A stretch of 64,000 bases of DNA from an uncultured Alistipes sp. (lineage in GTDB: Bacteria; Bacteroidota; Bacteroidia; Bacteroidales; Rikenellaceae), in contig CAAGGR010000129.1 in assembly GCA_900769445.1 (NCBI GenBank), forward strand, positions 6,465 through 70,464. The letters are read 5' to 3'. The notes beneath the pieces were generated by a model, which saw nothing but the letters and a program-made list of their open reading frames with translations, ran no database searches and had not been told where the DNA came from. Positions 9,853 through 19,033 of the stretch are shown in pieces. Positions within the stretch are counted from its first letter, which is position 1, and the number at the start of each line of letters is the position of its first letter. A program made the position numbers and the translations under genes.

Positions 9853-9976
9853 AGGAGAGTGAATAAAAAGATGTAGTTTTAGGCTTGCGAAGCCCGAAAA
9901 AGCGGAGTTTACTTGGCGTAAATGAGCATTTTGAGGGCAAGCGTAACGACAAAATACACTTTTTATTCACTCTCCT
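9853..9976. repeat. Family D inverted-repeat element, copy 1
   Basis: Outer arms AGGAGAGTGAATAAAAAG (9853-9870) and its reverse complement ending at 9976 form an 18-bp perfect inverted repeat. The core holds AAAGCGGAGTTTACT, GTAAATGAGCATTTT, GCAAGC and AACGACAAA, also found at 18914-19030 between different arms. It lies 21 bp downstream of the second skp gene on the minus strand and may act as its terminator or 3' end. Confidence 0.75.
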
Positions 9977-9997
9977 AAACTTTTGGGATATCTTAGA

Positions 9998-10522
9998 TTA
10001 GATACCAAGTACAGCCTTTACCTCTGGCGTAATATCTACCAACTGCTCTGGGTCGAAATATGCAAGACCTGCAGATGCTGGCTGATCTGAAGTAGTGCTA
10101 AAGATAGCGACATAGCCTCCTGCAGATGCCACCTGCTTAACAGCCTCGTTAGCCTTCTCGTAGATAGGATTCATAAGTTCACCCTCCTTCTTAGCCATAT
10201 CCTGCTGAGCAATCTGCTGGAAGTCCTGGAAGCGCTGCTGAAGCTCGGTAAGCTCACGCTCTTTAAGCTGACGAACAGCATCTGTGTAGGTTGTAACATT
10301 CTTCTCGTAGTCGGCATAGAGCTTGTTGAACTCCACCTGAATCTGCTCAAGCTGATCCTGAAGATCACGACCATAAGCCTCAAGGTTTGTCTGCGCCTCC
10401 TTGAACTCGGTCATATTTGTAACGATAGCCGCCAAATCTACACGACCAAACTTCTGTGCATTAACAGCTGTAGCACTTACCATAAGTGCAATAGCAAGGG
10501 TTAGTTTCAAAAACTTCTTCAT
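9998..10522 (-). CDS. OmpH/Skp-family periplasmic chaperone (second copy)
   Basis: A 174-aa periplasmic protein with signal peptide (cut near NAQ-KFG). It begins with the Skp strand KFGRVDLAAIV, then a long coiled-coil rich in Gln, Glu and Lys (about residues 40-125) and a C-terminal YVAIFSTTSDQPASAG. Skp trimers hold unfolded outer-membrane proteins for BamA (established knowledge). It follows another skp gene by 21 bp at the end of the nadK-uppS-bamA operon, which fits that role. Confidence 0.9.
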   Translation of the reverse strand: MKKFLKLTLAIALMVSATAVNAQKFGRVDLAAIVTNMTEFKEAQTNLEAYGRDLQDQLEQIQVEFNKLYADYEKNVTTYTDAVRQLKERELTELQQRFQDFQQIAQQDMAKKEGELMNPIYEKANEAVKQVASAGGYVAIFSTTSDQPASAGLAYFDPEQLVDITPEVKAVLGI

Positions 10523-10543
10523 GTTCTTTAATATCTAAATTTC

Positions 10544-11050
10544 CTATTTCAATGTCTCGATAATACGCGCTGTGAAGTTTACCTTCTCAGAGTAGTACAA
10601 TATTGTTGGATTTGCAGCAATGTCGATAACAAGATCGTAGCCATACTGCTTTGAGAAGTTCTCAATAGCGGTAAAGACCTTGTTCTGAATTGGCTGGATA
10701 AGCTCCATGCGGCGCTTCATAAGTTCGCCCTCTGTACCAAATAGCGACTCCTGATACTCAGTAGCCTTAGTCTCAAGATCTAAAATCTGCTGCTCCACCT
10801 GCTGACGTGATGTAGCCGAGAGCGATGCGCGCTGCTGCATATAGGCATTGTAGAGACGCTCCACCTCCTGGAACTTAGCATCCACAGCCTCCTGATAGCT
10901 CTTCGAAAGGCTCTCAATCTGCTCCAAGGCGCTGTTATACTCCGCCAACGACTTGAAGACCTTCTCACTATCTACAACCATATAGTTCTGCGCTGATGCA
11001 ACACCTGTGGTAAAGAGCAGCGCAACGACTGCTAAAATCACTCTTCTCAT
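10544..11050 (-). CDS. OmpH/Skp-family periplasmic chaperone (first copy)
   Basis: A 168-aa protein with signal peptide ending GVASA-QNY. YMVVDSEKVFKSL and a coiled-coil of about 100 residues are followed by the Skp C-terminal strand YGYDLVIDIAANPTILYYSE. It is paralogous to the next gene; tandem Skp copies after BamA are common in Bacteroidetes. It lies 65 bp below bamA. Confidence 0.9.
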   Translation of the reverse strand: MRRVILAVVALLFTTGVASAQNYMVVDSEKVFKSLAEYNSALEQIESLSKSYQEAVDAKFQEVERLYNAYMQQRASLSATSRQQVEQQILDLETKATEYQESLFGTEGELMKRRMELIQPIQNKVFTAIENFSKQYGYDLVIDIAANPTILYYSEKVNFTARIIETLK

Positions 11051-11115
11051 AATGTAAATATTTATTTGTTCTATAAATATAACTACGTAATACTCAAATT
11101 TATTGCCAAACTACG

Positions 11116-13686
11116 TTAGAATTGCTGTCCGAGTACGAAGTGGAACTGCGAGCCACTACGCTCCGTAGCACCGAATGGCACATCGAAGCCATAACCCCAG
11201 TCGACACCAATAATACCCACAATAGGGAGGAACATACGGACACCCACACCTGCCGAACGCTTAATCTTAAATGGCGAGAACTCACTCCATGAGTTAAATC
11301 CACTACCACCCTCCACAAAGCCGTGGACATAGATCGAAGAGCTTGGCTTAAGGATAACTGGGTATCGAAGCTCCATTGTGTACTTATTGTAAGCCACTGA
11401 GTAGTAATCCGATGGATCAAGAGCGCCATCATCATAACCACGCAACGCAATGATATCAACACCATACATATTGTAACCCGTCATACCATCACCACCAATC
11501 TCGAAACGCTCGAATGGAGATACCTTATACTGGTTGTAGTTACCCAAGTAACCCATCTCTGCGCCAAGCATAAGAATCAACTTCTGGTCGTTAGAGATAG
11601 GATAGTACCAGCGACCCTTCAACAGCCACTTGTGGAACTCTATCCAGCGATACATCTCCTGCTTAGCCTCCTGCGTGTTCTCCTTGCTGAGTGCCGCATA
11701 ATCCTTGCCATCCCACAACGAGAATGGAGGTGTAGCCTGCACCGATAGCGTAAACTCTGATCCCGAACGCGAGAAGAATGGAGAGTCGGTAGATGAGCGC
11801 TGGAAGACAAGCTTCAACGACAGCGTATTCGCCTTACCGTTATTTAGGATAAATGAGTTCCAACCCTGCAAGTCGTAGCGCTGATAACCAAACTCGCCAT
11901 AGAATGTAAAGTATGGATCAGGCCACTGCATACGCTTACCAAAGCCCGCGAAGAGACCCATAGAGCGGTAGTACATCGTCGCTGTCTGCCATACGTAGTA
12001 GGCATTATTCTGCTCAGAGAGATATCCCGACAATGTAAATGAGTTTGGTCGACGACCACCAAGCCAAGGATCGGTAAAACTCATCGACAACGCCTTATAG
12101 TATGTACCGTTTGTCTGGCCAGAAATCGAGAGTTTCTGATTCTGTCCCGATGGGTAGGGCTGCCATGCGCCCTTCTTAAACATATTCTTAACCGAAAGGT
12201 TGTTGAGCGTAACACCAATGCTACCCACAAAGGTACCAGCACCCCAACCACCAGCAATGTTAAACTGGTCAGAAGCCTTCTCCTGCAATGGCCAGTTGAT
12301 ATTCACCAACTCATCCGATACAGGCTGCATATCTGGGAAGACATACTGCTCGTCGAAGTGTCCCATACCAGCAAGAGTACGCATAGTCTGCATGATAAGA
12401 GCGCGGTTATACAACTCACCTGGGCGCACATACAACTCACGACGTATAGCCTCGTCATCGACACGCATATTACCCGAGATACCAACCTCATTAATTGTAT
12501 AAGGCTTACCCTCGTAGATACGAATCTCGAGATCCAACGAATCTGGGCCTACGATAATCTCGGCAGGCTCAATCTGCGAGGCAAGATAACCATTATTCTG
12601 GTACATTGACGAGATGGACATCTCCTCAGGATTCTGCTCCTTACCTATACCGAGGCGCTTATGCATCGACTTCTTGTCATAGGCATCTCCTGGGTGGACT
12701 CCAAACATCGACTGCAACTGCTCGGTTGTATATACCGAGTTACCCACCCAATTCACATTGCGGATATGGTACTTGTTACCCTCCGAGAGCTTGATATCAA
12801 TGCCAAGCGTCTCATCATCGATGTAGTATATCGAGTCGCTGAGGATAGTTGCGTTACGATAACCCTGCGAGTTATAGAAATCGAGAAGATACTCCTTATC
12901 GAGCTCATACTCCTCCTCCAAAAGTTTTCTATTGTGGAAGAAGTTGATACTCTTCTGGTGTGTCTTCTTAAAGGTGCGACGTAGACGCTTGTCCTCAAAC
13001 TTCTCATTACCCTCGAAGTTGATAACACCAACCTTAACCTTTGGACCCTTATCCACATCGAAAGTAACATTTACACACTGCTCATATAGAGTATCGTTGG
13101 CAATGCGAACATCCACCTCGCACGTTCTGAAGCCCTTCTCGGCAAAATGCTCTTTGATTAGCTTTATATTCTTGTCGATGACATAATCCGAAAGTTCAGT
13201 GTTACGACGCAACTTTAGAACCTCCTCCTGCAAATCCTTCGCCTTGGACTTAGATACACCCTCGATATTCCAAGTAAGGATGCGGGCGCGCTCCTTAAGG
13301 AAGACCTCCAAATCCAACGAGTCGCCCTCGATGGTAGCGCCAATCTGGACATTCGAGAAGTAACGTGGCGCCCATAGACGCTGCATAGCATTCGAGATAA
13401 ACTTACTTGGAAGATATATCGAATCGCCCTCAACCAAACCTGCCGACGACTTCAATATACTATGATTTAGATACTTAACACCGTGAAGATTGATATTACG
13501 GATATAGTATAGCTTTCCATCGCTCTCCTCGAGAATTGGGGCGTTACGATCGAAATCTACCGTGTCACTAATCTCATTATTAGCCACATCGCCTACAGCA
13601 TAACCCCTTGAGGTCTGCTGTGCCGAGAGATTAGCAGCACCAAATGTGAATACTAAAACTAATATTATCAGTATTTTACTCTTCAT
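11116..13686 (-). CDS. bamA: Outer-membrane protein assembly factor BamA
   Basis: An 856-aa member of the Omp85 superfamily that inserts beta-barrel proteins in the outer membrane. Signal peptide (AANLSAQQ) is followed by POTRA repeats (residues about 60-460; for example GVKYLNHSILKSSAGLVEGD and VGISGNMRVDDEAIRREL) and a C-terminal 16-strand-type barrel. The barrel contains GAGTFVGSIGVTLNNLSVKN and the chain ends in the outer-membrane signature ...FHFVLGQQF. Its start overlaps the uppS stop by 11 bp and two skp genes follow. Confidence 0.95.
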   Translation of the reverse strand: MKSKILIILVLVFTFGAANLSAQQTSRGYAVGDVANNEISDTVDFDRNAPILEESDGKLYYIRNINLHGVKYLNHSILKSSAGLVEGDSIYLPSKFISNAMQRLWAPRYFSNVQIGATIEGDSLDLEVFLKERARILTWNIEGVSKSKAKDLQEEVLKLRRNTELSDYVIDKNIKLIKEHFAEKGFRTCEVDVRIANDTLYEQCVNVTFDVDKGPKVKVGVINFEGNEKFEDKRLRRTFKKTHQKSINFFHNRKLLEEEYELDKEYLLDFYNSQGYRNATILSDSIYYIDDETLGIDIKLSEGNKYHIRNVNWVGNSVYTTEQLQSMFGVHPGDAYDKKSMHKRLGIGKEQNPEEMSISSMYQNNGYLASQIEPAEIIVGPDSLDLEIRIYEGKPYTINEVGISGNMRVDDEAIRRELYVRPGELYNRALIMQTMRTLAGMGHFDEQYVFPDMQPVSDELVNINWPLQEKASDQFNIAGGWGAGTFVGSIGVTLNNLSVKNMFKKGAWQPYPSGQNQKLSISGQTNGTYYKALSMSFTDPWLGGRRPNSFTLSGYLSEQNNAYYVWQTATMYYRSMGLFAGFGKRMQWPDPYFTFYGEFGYQRYDLQGWNSFILNNGKANTLSLKLVFQRSSTDSPFFSRSGSEFTLSVQATPPFSLWDGKDYAALSKENTQEAKQEMYRWIEFHKWLLKGRWYYPISNDQKLILMLGAEMGYLGNYNQYKVSPFERFEIGGDGMTGYNMYGVDIIALRGYDDGALDPSDYYSVAYNKYTMELRYPVILKPSSSIYVHGFVEGGSGFNSWSEFSPFKIKRSAGVGVRMFLPIVGIIGVDWGYGFDVPFGATERSGSQFHFVLGQQF

Positions 13687-14410
13687 CTTTAACTTGTTCT
13701 GTAACTAAACCATACCTACGCTCACGATGTGCAAACACCTCAACAGCTCTATCAAACTCCTCCTCGTTAAAGTCTGGCCATAGTACCTCAGGGAAGTAGA
13801 ACTCCGCGTATGACGCCTGCCATAACAAGAAGTTACTCAACCTGCACTCGCCGCTGGTGCGAATAATCAAATCGGGATCTGGCGTACCCACAGTCATCAA
13901 AGCGTTTGAGAAGGCCTCCTCGTTTATATCCTCCGCTTTAAGTTCACCCTTAGCCACGCGCTCAGCCAAACTCTGCGCTGCAAGCACCATCTCGCGACGC
14001 GATGAGTAGTTGAAAGCCAACAGCAAGGTTAGCTTATCAGCCGAAGCCGTAACACTCTCAATGCGCTCAATCATCTTAAGCACCTCTGCTGAGAAGCGTG
14101 AACGCTCACCCAAAATCTTCACTCTAACACCCTGCTGCGCCAACTCCTCGCCCTCCTTCATCACAGTACGACAGAACAGCTCCATGATGGCATCGACCTC
14201 CTCCTGAGGACGCCCCCAATTCTCCGTAGAGAAGGCGTAGAGTGTAAGATACTCTACACCATTGCGCACAGCAGCACGGACAACACCACGCACTGACTCA
14301 ACACCCATAAGATGTCCCTCGTAACGCTCCTTGCCTCGTTGCTTTGCCCAACGACCATTGCCATCCATAATGATGGCTACATGCTTAGGTATGACTCTTT
14401 TTTCGCTCAT
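13676..14410 (-). CDS. uppS: Isoprenyl transferase (undecaprenyl diphosphate synthase)
   Basis: Makes the C55 lipid carrier precursor for peptidoglycan and surface glycans from FPP and IPP. The 244-aa protein has the UPPS signatures: HVAIIMDGNGRWAKQRG near the start, YLTLYAFSTENW, and DLIIRTSGECRLSNFLLWQ near the end. I start at MSEKRV (14410), the family's normal start. TAnnTTTG boxes at 14420-14427 and 14463-14470 (minus strand) could add promoter activity between nadK and uppS. Confidence 0.95.
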   Translation of the reverse strand: MSEKRVIPKHVAIIMDGNGRWAKQRGKERYEGHLMGVESVRGVVRAAVRNGVEYLTLYAFSTENWGRPQEEVDAIMELFCRTVMKEGEELAQQGVRVKILGERSRFSAEVLKMIERIESVTASADKLTLLLAFNYSSRREMVLAAQSLAERVAKGELKAEDINEEAFSNALMTVGTPDPDLIIRTSGECRLSNFLLWQASYAEFYFPEVLWPDFNEEEFDRAVEVFAHRERRYGLVTEQVKDEE

Positions 14411-14551
14411 AATATCCGACAAATGTACGCAATAAAATCCACAATTCACAATCTGCAACCCACAAAATTACGCACCCGCGCACGAGAGAAATCACATCTC
14501 TCTAAACATCAACAGGTTACATCAATACACATCTTTTTAATTTGACCCGTT

Positions 14552-15421
14552 CTAACGAGGATCTACGCCCCACATCATCTTATTTCGTAACGTATCGTAG
14601 AAGGTATTATTGTGCGAGGTAGCCAAAACAAGTTGCTCCTCGGCAAGACGTATTCTAATCTTCGCACCATCCTTAAGCCTAAAGGTACGGTTATCCAACG
14701 AGATAAAGGCATCCGAGCCTCGCGACATCAATTGCAACTCTATCTTCACGCTATCTGGCACTACCACGGGACGCATAGTAAGGTTGTGGGGGGCCAATGG
14801 CGAAAGCACAAAGCATTGACACATAGGGTCTACAATCGGGCCACCAACACTCAACGAGTAGGCTGTAGAGCCTGTTGGCGTAGATACCACAAGGCCGTCG
14901 CCATGGTAGGTCGACACCCTATTACCGTTGACCGACGTATATAGCGATATCATCGTTGCTCCATGGCGATGAATAGTAGCCTCATTGAGTGCCAAACAAC
15001 CACCCTCACAGTTGAAATCGCCCTCCACACGAAGCATACTTCGTCGCTCGAAAATCACCTTACCCTGCACGATGCGCTCGAAGAGTTCTGCTATGCCATC
15101 TCCGTTATCTACAGTGAGATAGCCCAGACGGCCACAGTTAATACCCACCACCGGAACAGCATAGTGTGGCAGACGCTGCACACCATCCAGAAGGGTACCA
15201 TCGCCACCATAGGTAACCATAACATCATCTCCCGTTGCTTGCGCCTCACCTACGAATCGTTTTGCAGAGTCAATAGTGATACCTAACATATCCTCTACAA
15301 CATCTGCAAACTCCTCATTTATAGTATAATCCAAACCAAGACGCGCCATTGTATCGAACATAGTTCTAAGTTGCTCGGCACGATGATTGACCTGCTTGCG
15401 TGAAAAAAGTATTACATTCAT
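14552..15421 (-). CDS. nadK: NAD kinase
   Basis: Phosphorylates NAD to NADP. The 289-aa protein carries the GGDGTLLDGV motif, the NE/D pair in LALNEATIHR, GDGLVVSTPTGSTAYSLSVGGP and a C-terminal beta domain. Start chosen at MNVILFSRKQ (15421), which matches the family start and lies below a promoter at 15458-15487. First gene of the run nadK-uppS-bamA-skp-skp. Confidence 0.95.
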   Translation of the reverse strand: MNVILFSRKQVNHRAEQLRTMFDTMARLGLDYTINEEFADVVEDMLGITIDSAKRFVGEAQATGDDVMVTYGGDGTLLDGVQRLPHYAVPVVGINCGRLGYLTVDNGDGIAELFERIVQGKVIFERRSMLRVEGDFNCEGGCLALNEATIHRHGATMISLYTSVNGNRVSTYHGDGLVVSTPTGSTAYSLSVGGPIVDPMCQCFVLSPLAPHNLTMRPVVVPDSVKIELQLMSRGSDAFISLDNRTFRLKDGAKIRIRLAEEQLVLATSHNNTFYDTLRNKMMWGVDPR

Positions 15422-15457
15422 AGCAACGAAATAAAAAAAAATCGTAACTTTGCTATG

Positions 15458-15487
15458 CAAAGATAATAATAAGAATTAAGGTTTCAA
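15458..15487 (-). promoter_or_regulatory. Predicted promoter of nadK
   Basis: Minus-strand TATCTTTG (15458-15465) with TTG at 15485-15487, 19 nt upstream. On the plus strand TAACTTTG at 15445-15452 could drive pdxJ with a leader of about 100 nt that contains a short CCATC/GATGG hairpin. Confidence 0.55.
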
Positions 15488-15558
15488 CACTTGAGACCAC
15501 AAATTATTGTTATCGATTATTGTAAAAGAGCCATCTTTAGATGGAAAGATAAAAAAAT

Positions 15559-16293
15559 ATGACAAAGTTAAGTGTAAATATCAACAAGATTGCTGTTGTT
15601 CGCAACTCGCGTGGCGGAAATATGCCAAACCTTCTTAAGGCAGCTCTCGATATCGAGCGCTTTGGCGCTGATGGTATTACGGTGCATCCACGTCCCGATG
15701 CTCGCCATATCCGCTACTCAGATGTTAGAGAGCTAAAGGCTCATATTACCACCGAGTTAAATGTCGAGGGCAACCCCATCGAGAGCTTCTGCGAGCTTGT
15801 TGAGGAGGTACGCCCAGCACAGGTAACGCTCGTTCCAGATGCCGAGGATGCTATCACGTCGTCGGCAGGATGGGACACAATCAAGCACCGCGACTACTTG
15901 CGCGCTATGGCGGAGCGTTTCCATAAGGCAGGCATCCGCGTCTCAATCTTTGTAGACCCTGTAGTTGAGATGGTTACAGCAGCTAAGGAGTGTGGCGCCG
16001 ACCGCGTAGAGCTATACACCGAGGCATATGCTGCAGGCTATGCTGAGGATAGAGAGAAGGCCATTGCACCATATGTTGCTGCTGCTGAGGAGGCTCGTCG
16101 TGTAGGCCTTGGTCTTAATGCTGGCCACGACCTCAACACCGAAAACTTGCAATATTTCATCGAGCGCATCCCTTGGGTTGACGAGGTCTCTATCGGCCAT
16201 GCCCTTATCAGCGACGCCCTCTATTGGGGTTTGGAGAATACCGTAGGCATCTACCAGCGCTGCATTAGTCGAGCGCATAACAAGGAGGAGTAG
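15559..16293 (+). CDS. pdxJ: Pyridoxine 5'-phosphate synthase
   Basis: Condenses 3-amino-2-oxopropyl phosphate with deoxyxylulose 5-phosphate to give pyridoxine 5'-phosphate in vitamin B6 synthesis. The 244 aa are typical. Motifs: [20 protein letters not shown] at the start, [64 protein letters not shown] and [13 protein letters not shown]. It is immediately followed by cca with no gap. Confidence 0.97.
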   Translation: MTKLSVNINKIAVVRNSRGGNMPNLLKAALDIERFGADGITVHPRPDARHIRYSDVRELKAHITTELNVEGNPIESFCELVEEVRPAQVTLVPDAEDAITSSAGWDTIKHRDYLRAMAERFHKAGIRVSIFVDPVVEMVTAAKECGADRVELYTEAYAAGYAEDREKAIAPYVAAAEEARRVGLGLNAGHDLNTENLQYFIERIPWVDEVSIGHALISDALYWGLENTVGIYQRCISRAHNKEE

Positions 16294-17682
16294 ATGCCAC
16301 TAAAACACCCTATATTTAAGCATATAACACGTGTTGTCGACCGTATGGGCGTTGAAGCCTATGTTGTCGGTGGCTACGTGCGTGATTACTATCTCTACCG
16401 CCCCTCATCGGATATCGACGTTGTAGTCGTGGGTAGCGGTGTTGCTGTTGCCGAGGAGTTAGGCAAGGAGTTAGGCGCCAAGGTTACGATATTCAAGACC
16501 TACGGTACCGCTATGCTCCGATGGAGAGATACGGAGGTTGAGTTTGTAGGCGCGCGCAAAGAGAGCTACTCCCCAGAGTCGCGCAACCCTCATGTAGAGC
16601 CTGGCACATTAGAGGATGACCAGCGCCGTAGAGACTTCACTATCAATGCTATGGCATGGTCGCTGAATGGCGACACTTTTGGCGAGTTGGTAGACCCATT
16701 TGGTGGCATGGATGACCTGGAGGATTGCATCATCCGCACCCCCTGCGAGCCAGATAGAACATTCTCCGACGACCCTCTGAGAATGATGCGCGCTGTAAGG
16801 TTTGCATCGCAGTTGGGTTTCGATATCGATGATGAGACCTTCGATGGCATATGTCGTCAGGCGGAGCGTATTAAGATTATTACGAAGGAGCGTATCAACG
16901 TAGAACTCAACAAGATACTCGCCTCACCAGCACCATCCATAGGTCTTACACTTATGCACCATTCGGGCTTGTTACAACACATCCTTCCCGAGTTGGAGCG
17001 TATGTCGGGTGTGGAGCGCCGTGGCAAGCATGCACATAAGGATAACTTCGAGCATACAATGAAGGTGTTGGATAACGTGGCCAAGCAGACCGACGACCTC
17101 TGGCTACGCTGGGCAGCACTGCTACATGATATCGGCAAACCTATAACTAAGGCATACGATCCTAAGCATGGCTGGACATTCCACCAGCACGAAGTTGTGG
17201 GATCGAAGATGATACCTCAAATCTTCCGACGTTTGAAGCTCCCTATGAACGAGCCTATGCGCTTTGTGCAGAAGATGGTATTCCTCCATATGCGTCCTAT
17301 CGTTCTCTCGGAGGATTTGGTTACCGACTCTGCTGTGCGACGCCTACTCTTTGAGGCTGGCGACGATATCGAGAAGCTGATGACCCTCTGCGAGGCAGAT
17401 ATAACATCGGGCATAGATGCCAAGGTCAAGCAGTTCCTCAAAAACTTCCAACTTGTAAGGGCTAAGATGCAGGACTTGGAGGAGCGCGACAGGGTGCGCA
17501 ACTTCCAGCCTCCTATCACGGGCGATATAATTATGAAGACCTACAACCTGCCACCATGCTCAGCTATTGGCGAGATTAAGGAGGTTATCAAAAACGCCAT
17601 CTTGGATGGCATTATACCCAACGAATACGACGCCGCCTACCAGCTTATGGAGGAGGAGGCAAAAAAGCGAGGACTGGCATAA
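16294..17682 (+). CDS. cca: CCA tRNA nucleotidyltransferase / HD-domain protein
   Basis: Class II polymerase-beta-type nucleotidyltransferase that adds or repairs the tRNA 3' CCA. The 462 aa begin with the head domain GGYVRDYYLYRPSSDIDVVV, then the RRDFTINAMAW motif, the DPLRMMRAVRFASQLGF motif and a metal-dependent HD domain (LLHDIGKP). It starts at the base after the pdxJ stop. Its last codons form the left arm of its own terminator. Confidence 0.93.
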   Translation: MPLKHPIFKHITRVVDRMGVEAYVVGGYVRDYYLYRPSSDIDVVVVGSGVAVAEELGKELGAKVTIFKTYGTAMLRWRDTEVEFVGARKESYSPESRNPHVEPGTLEDDQRRRDFTINAMAWSLNGDTFGELVDPFGGMDDLEDCIIRTPCEPDRTFSDDPLRMMRAVRFASQLGFDIDDETFDGICRQAERIKIITKERINVELNKILASPAPSIGLTLMHHSGLLQHILPELERMSGVERRGKHAHKDNFEHTMKVLDNVAKQTDDLWLRWAALLHDIGKPITKAYDPKHGWTFHQHEVVGSKMIPQIFRRLKLPMNEPMRFVQKMVFLHMRPIVLSEDLVTDSAVRRLLFEAGDDIEKLMTLCEADITSGIDAKVKQFLKNFQLVRAKMQDLEERDRVRNFQPPITGDIIMKTYNLPPCSAIGEIKEVIKNAILDGIIPNEYDAAYQLMEEEAKKRGLA

Positions 17683-17694
17683 GTCCTCGCTTTT
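17663..17694 (+). terminator. Rho-independent terminator of cca, overlapping the stop codon
   Basis: GCGAGGACT (17667-17675) pairs with AGTCCTCGC (17682-17690), followed by TTTT. The stop TAA lies in the loop region, so the coding end and terminator are merged. Confidence 0.85.
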
Positions 17695-17697
17695 ATA

Positions 17698-17749
17698 ATT
17701 AGTAATTAGTAGAGAGTAATTAGTAACTGTTAAAAGGCGGTGCCTTTTT
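17698..17749. repeat. Family C AT-rich repeat with short hairpin, copy 2
   Basis: AGTAATTAGTAGAGAGTAAT then TTAAAAGGCGGTGCCTTTTT; the last part can fold. It begins 15 bp after the cca stop, as copy 1 does after the hydrolase. Confidence 0.6.
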
Positions 17750-17768
17750 AGGAAAGGGAATGAACGGG

Positions 17769-17880
17769 AGAGAAGAGAGAACATAGACAGCAGGGACAAT
17801 AGGGACAACAGTGAAACTGAGTATCACATTTTGTCCGCGACCTCGTTGTTGTCTCTTTCGTCTCTGTGGTCTCTGTAGTC
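17769..17880. repeat. Family B hairpin repeat, copy 2
   Basis: Purine arm with GACAGCAGGGACAATAGGG and GACAACAG, a centre with TTGTCCGCGACC, and pyrimidine arm GTTGTTGTCTCTTTCGTCTC. An A/C-rich spacer then leads to a truncated family A end at 17921-17940 and the full copy A4. Confidence 0.7.
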
Positions 17881-17968
17881 ATAAAACAATAACACCATCC
17901 CACCCAAGCACCACAACCCCAATTTCTTGTCAGAATGGCGCAACTAACGTTTATTAGGAGCATAACCC

Positions 17969-18105
17969 AATTTCTTGTCAGAAGGGGTCAGATGTGGCCT
18001 CGATAAAGAAATTGCCCCAGATGGGACATACTTGACGTATTTCCCATTTGGGGCAATGATTGAGAGGTCGAAGATGACCCCTTATCACAAGAAATTCAAG
18101 AAATT
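17969..18105. repeat. Family A palindromic repeat A4 (with a truncated copy at 17921)
   Basis: AATTTCTTGTCAGAAGGGGT to ACCCCTTATCACAAGAAATT, with inner arms GGCCTCGAT / ATTGAGAGGTC, then GCCCCAGATGGG / CCCATTTGGGGC and apex ATACTTGACGTAT. A short extra CAAGAAATTA follows and provides the nagB stop codon (18104-18106). Confidence 0.88.
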
Positions 18106-18886
18106 ATCGTTCGATGTCTTTGAAATATCGATAAGTCGCCACTCGCAACTCCTCGGCTGCGGGGTCGTCGCAGACGATGATACCTGCAGGGTGAAGTTGA
18201 AGAGCTGAGATTGTCCACTGGTGGTTGTAGCTACCCTCGATACCATGACGTAGGGCGCGCGCCTTTTTGCGACCTGTGGCAAGGATTAGAACCTTGCGGG
18301 CATCCATGATGGTACCCACACCTACAGTGAGTGCCTGTGTTGGCACTTGCGAGATATCGCCACCGAAGAAACGAGAGTTTACAGCAATGGTATCTGGTGT
18401 TAGAGACTTGATGCGTGTGCGCGACTGAAGAGATGAGAATGGCTCGTTGAAGGCTATATGACCATCCTCGCCAACACCTCCCATAAAGAGGTCAATACCT
18501 CCAGCAGCCACGATAGCAGTCTCATATGCATTGCACTCAGCCAAGAGGTCTGGGGCGTTACCATTGAGGATATGGGCATTCTCTGGCTTAATGTCGATAT
18601 GCGAGAAGAAGTTGCTCCACATAAACGAGTAGTAGCTCTCAGGATGCTCCTTAGGCAAACCGATATACTCATCCATATTGAATGTGATGACATTCTTAAA
18701 TGATATCTCGCCCGCCTTATGCATTGCTATAAGTTCGCGGTATGTCTCCAAAGGAGTTGAGCCTGTTGGCAAGCCAAGCACGAATGGGGCATCGGTTATT
18801 GCAGCCTTAGCCTTAATTTGCTCAACAATGTAGCGTGCTGCCCACTGCGCCACCTCTTTTGAGGTGTCCTTGATTATTACTCTCAT
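18104..18886 (-). CDS. nagB: Glucosamine-6-phosphate deaminase
   Basis: Converts glucosamine-6-phosphate to fructose-6-phosphate and ammonia in amino-sugar use. The 260 aa are the standard NagB size, with [47 protein letters not shown] and [17 protein letters not shown]. It lies downstream of a longer NagB paralogue on the same strand, with a family D element between them. Confidence 0.96.
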   Translation of the reverse strand: MRVIIKDTSKEVAQWAARYIVEQIKAKAAITDAPFVLGLPTGSTPLETYRELIAMHKAGEISFKNVITFNMDEYIGLPKEHPESYYSFMWSNFFSHIDIKPENAHILNGNAPDLLAECNAYETAIVAAGGIDLFMGGVGEDGHIAFNEPFSSLQSRTRIKSLTPDTIAVNSRFFGGDISQVPTQALTVGVGTIMDARKVLILATGRKKARALRHGIEGSYNHQWTISALQLHPAGIIVCDDPAAEELRVATYRYFKDIER

Positions 18887-18913
18887 ATTATTTATTTTTA
18901 ATTAACTTTTTAG

Positions 18914-19030
18914 AAGTTGTATAAAACGAGCTAATTTTAGGCGTGCGCTGCTCATAAAAGCGGAGTTTACTAATGGTAAATGAGCATTTTAGGAGCAAGC
19001 ACAACGACAAAGTAGCCGTTTTAGGCAACT
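18914..19030. repeat. Family D inverted-repeat element, copy 2
   Basis: Arms AGTTGTATAAAACGAGCTA and TAGCCGTTTTAGGCAACT pair imperfectly. The core shares TTTTAGGC, AAAGCGGAGTTTACT, GTAAATGAGCATTTT, GCAAGC and AACGACAAA with copy 1 (9853-9976), while the arms differ. Located 4 bp below the stop of the deaminase-deacetylase fusion. Confidence 0.72.
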
Positions 19031-19033
19031 TCG

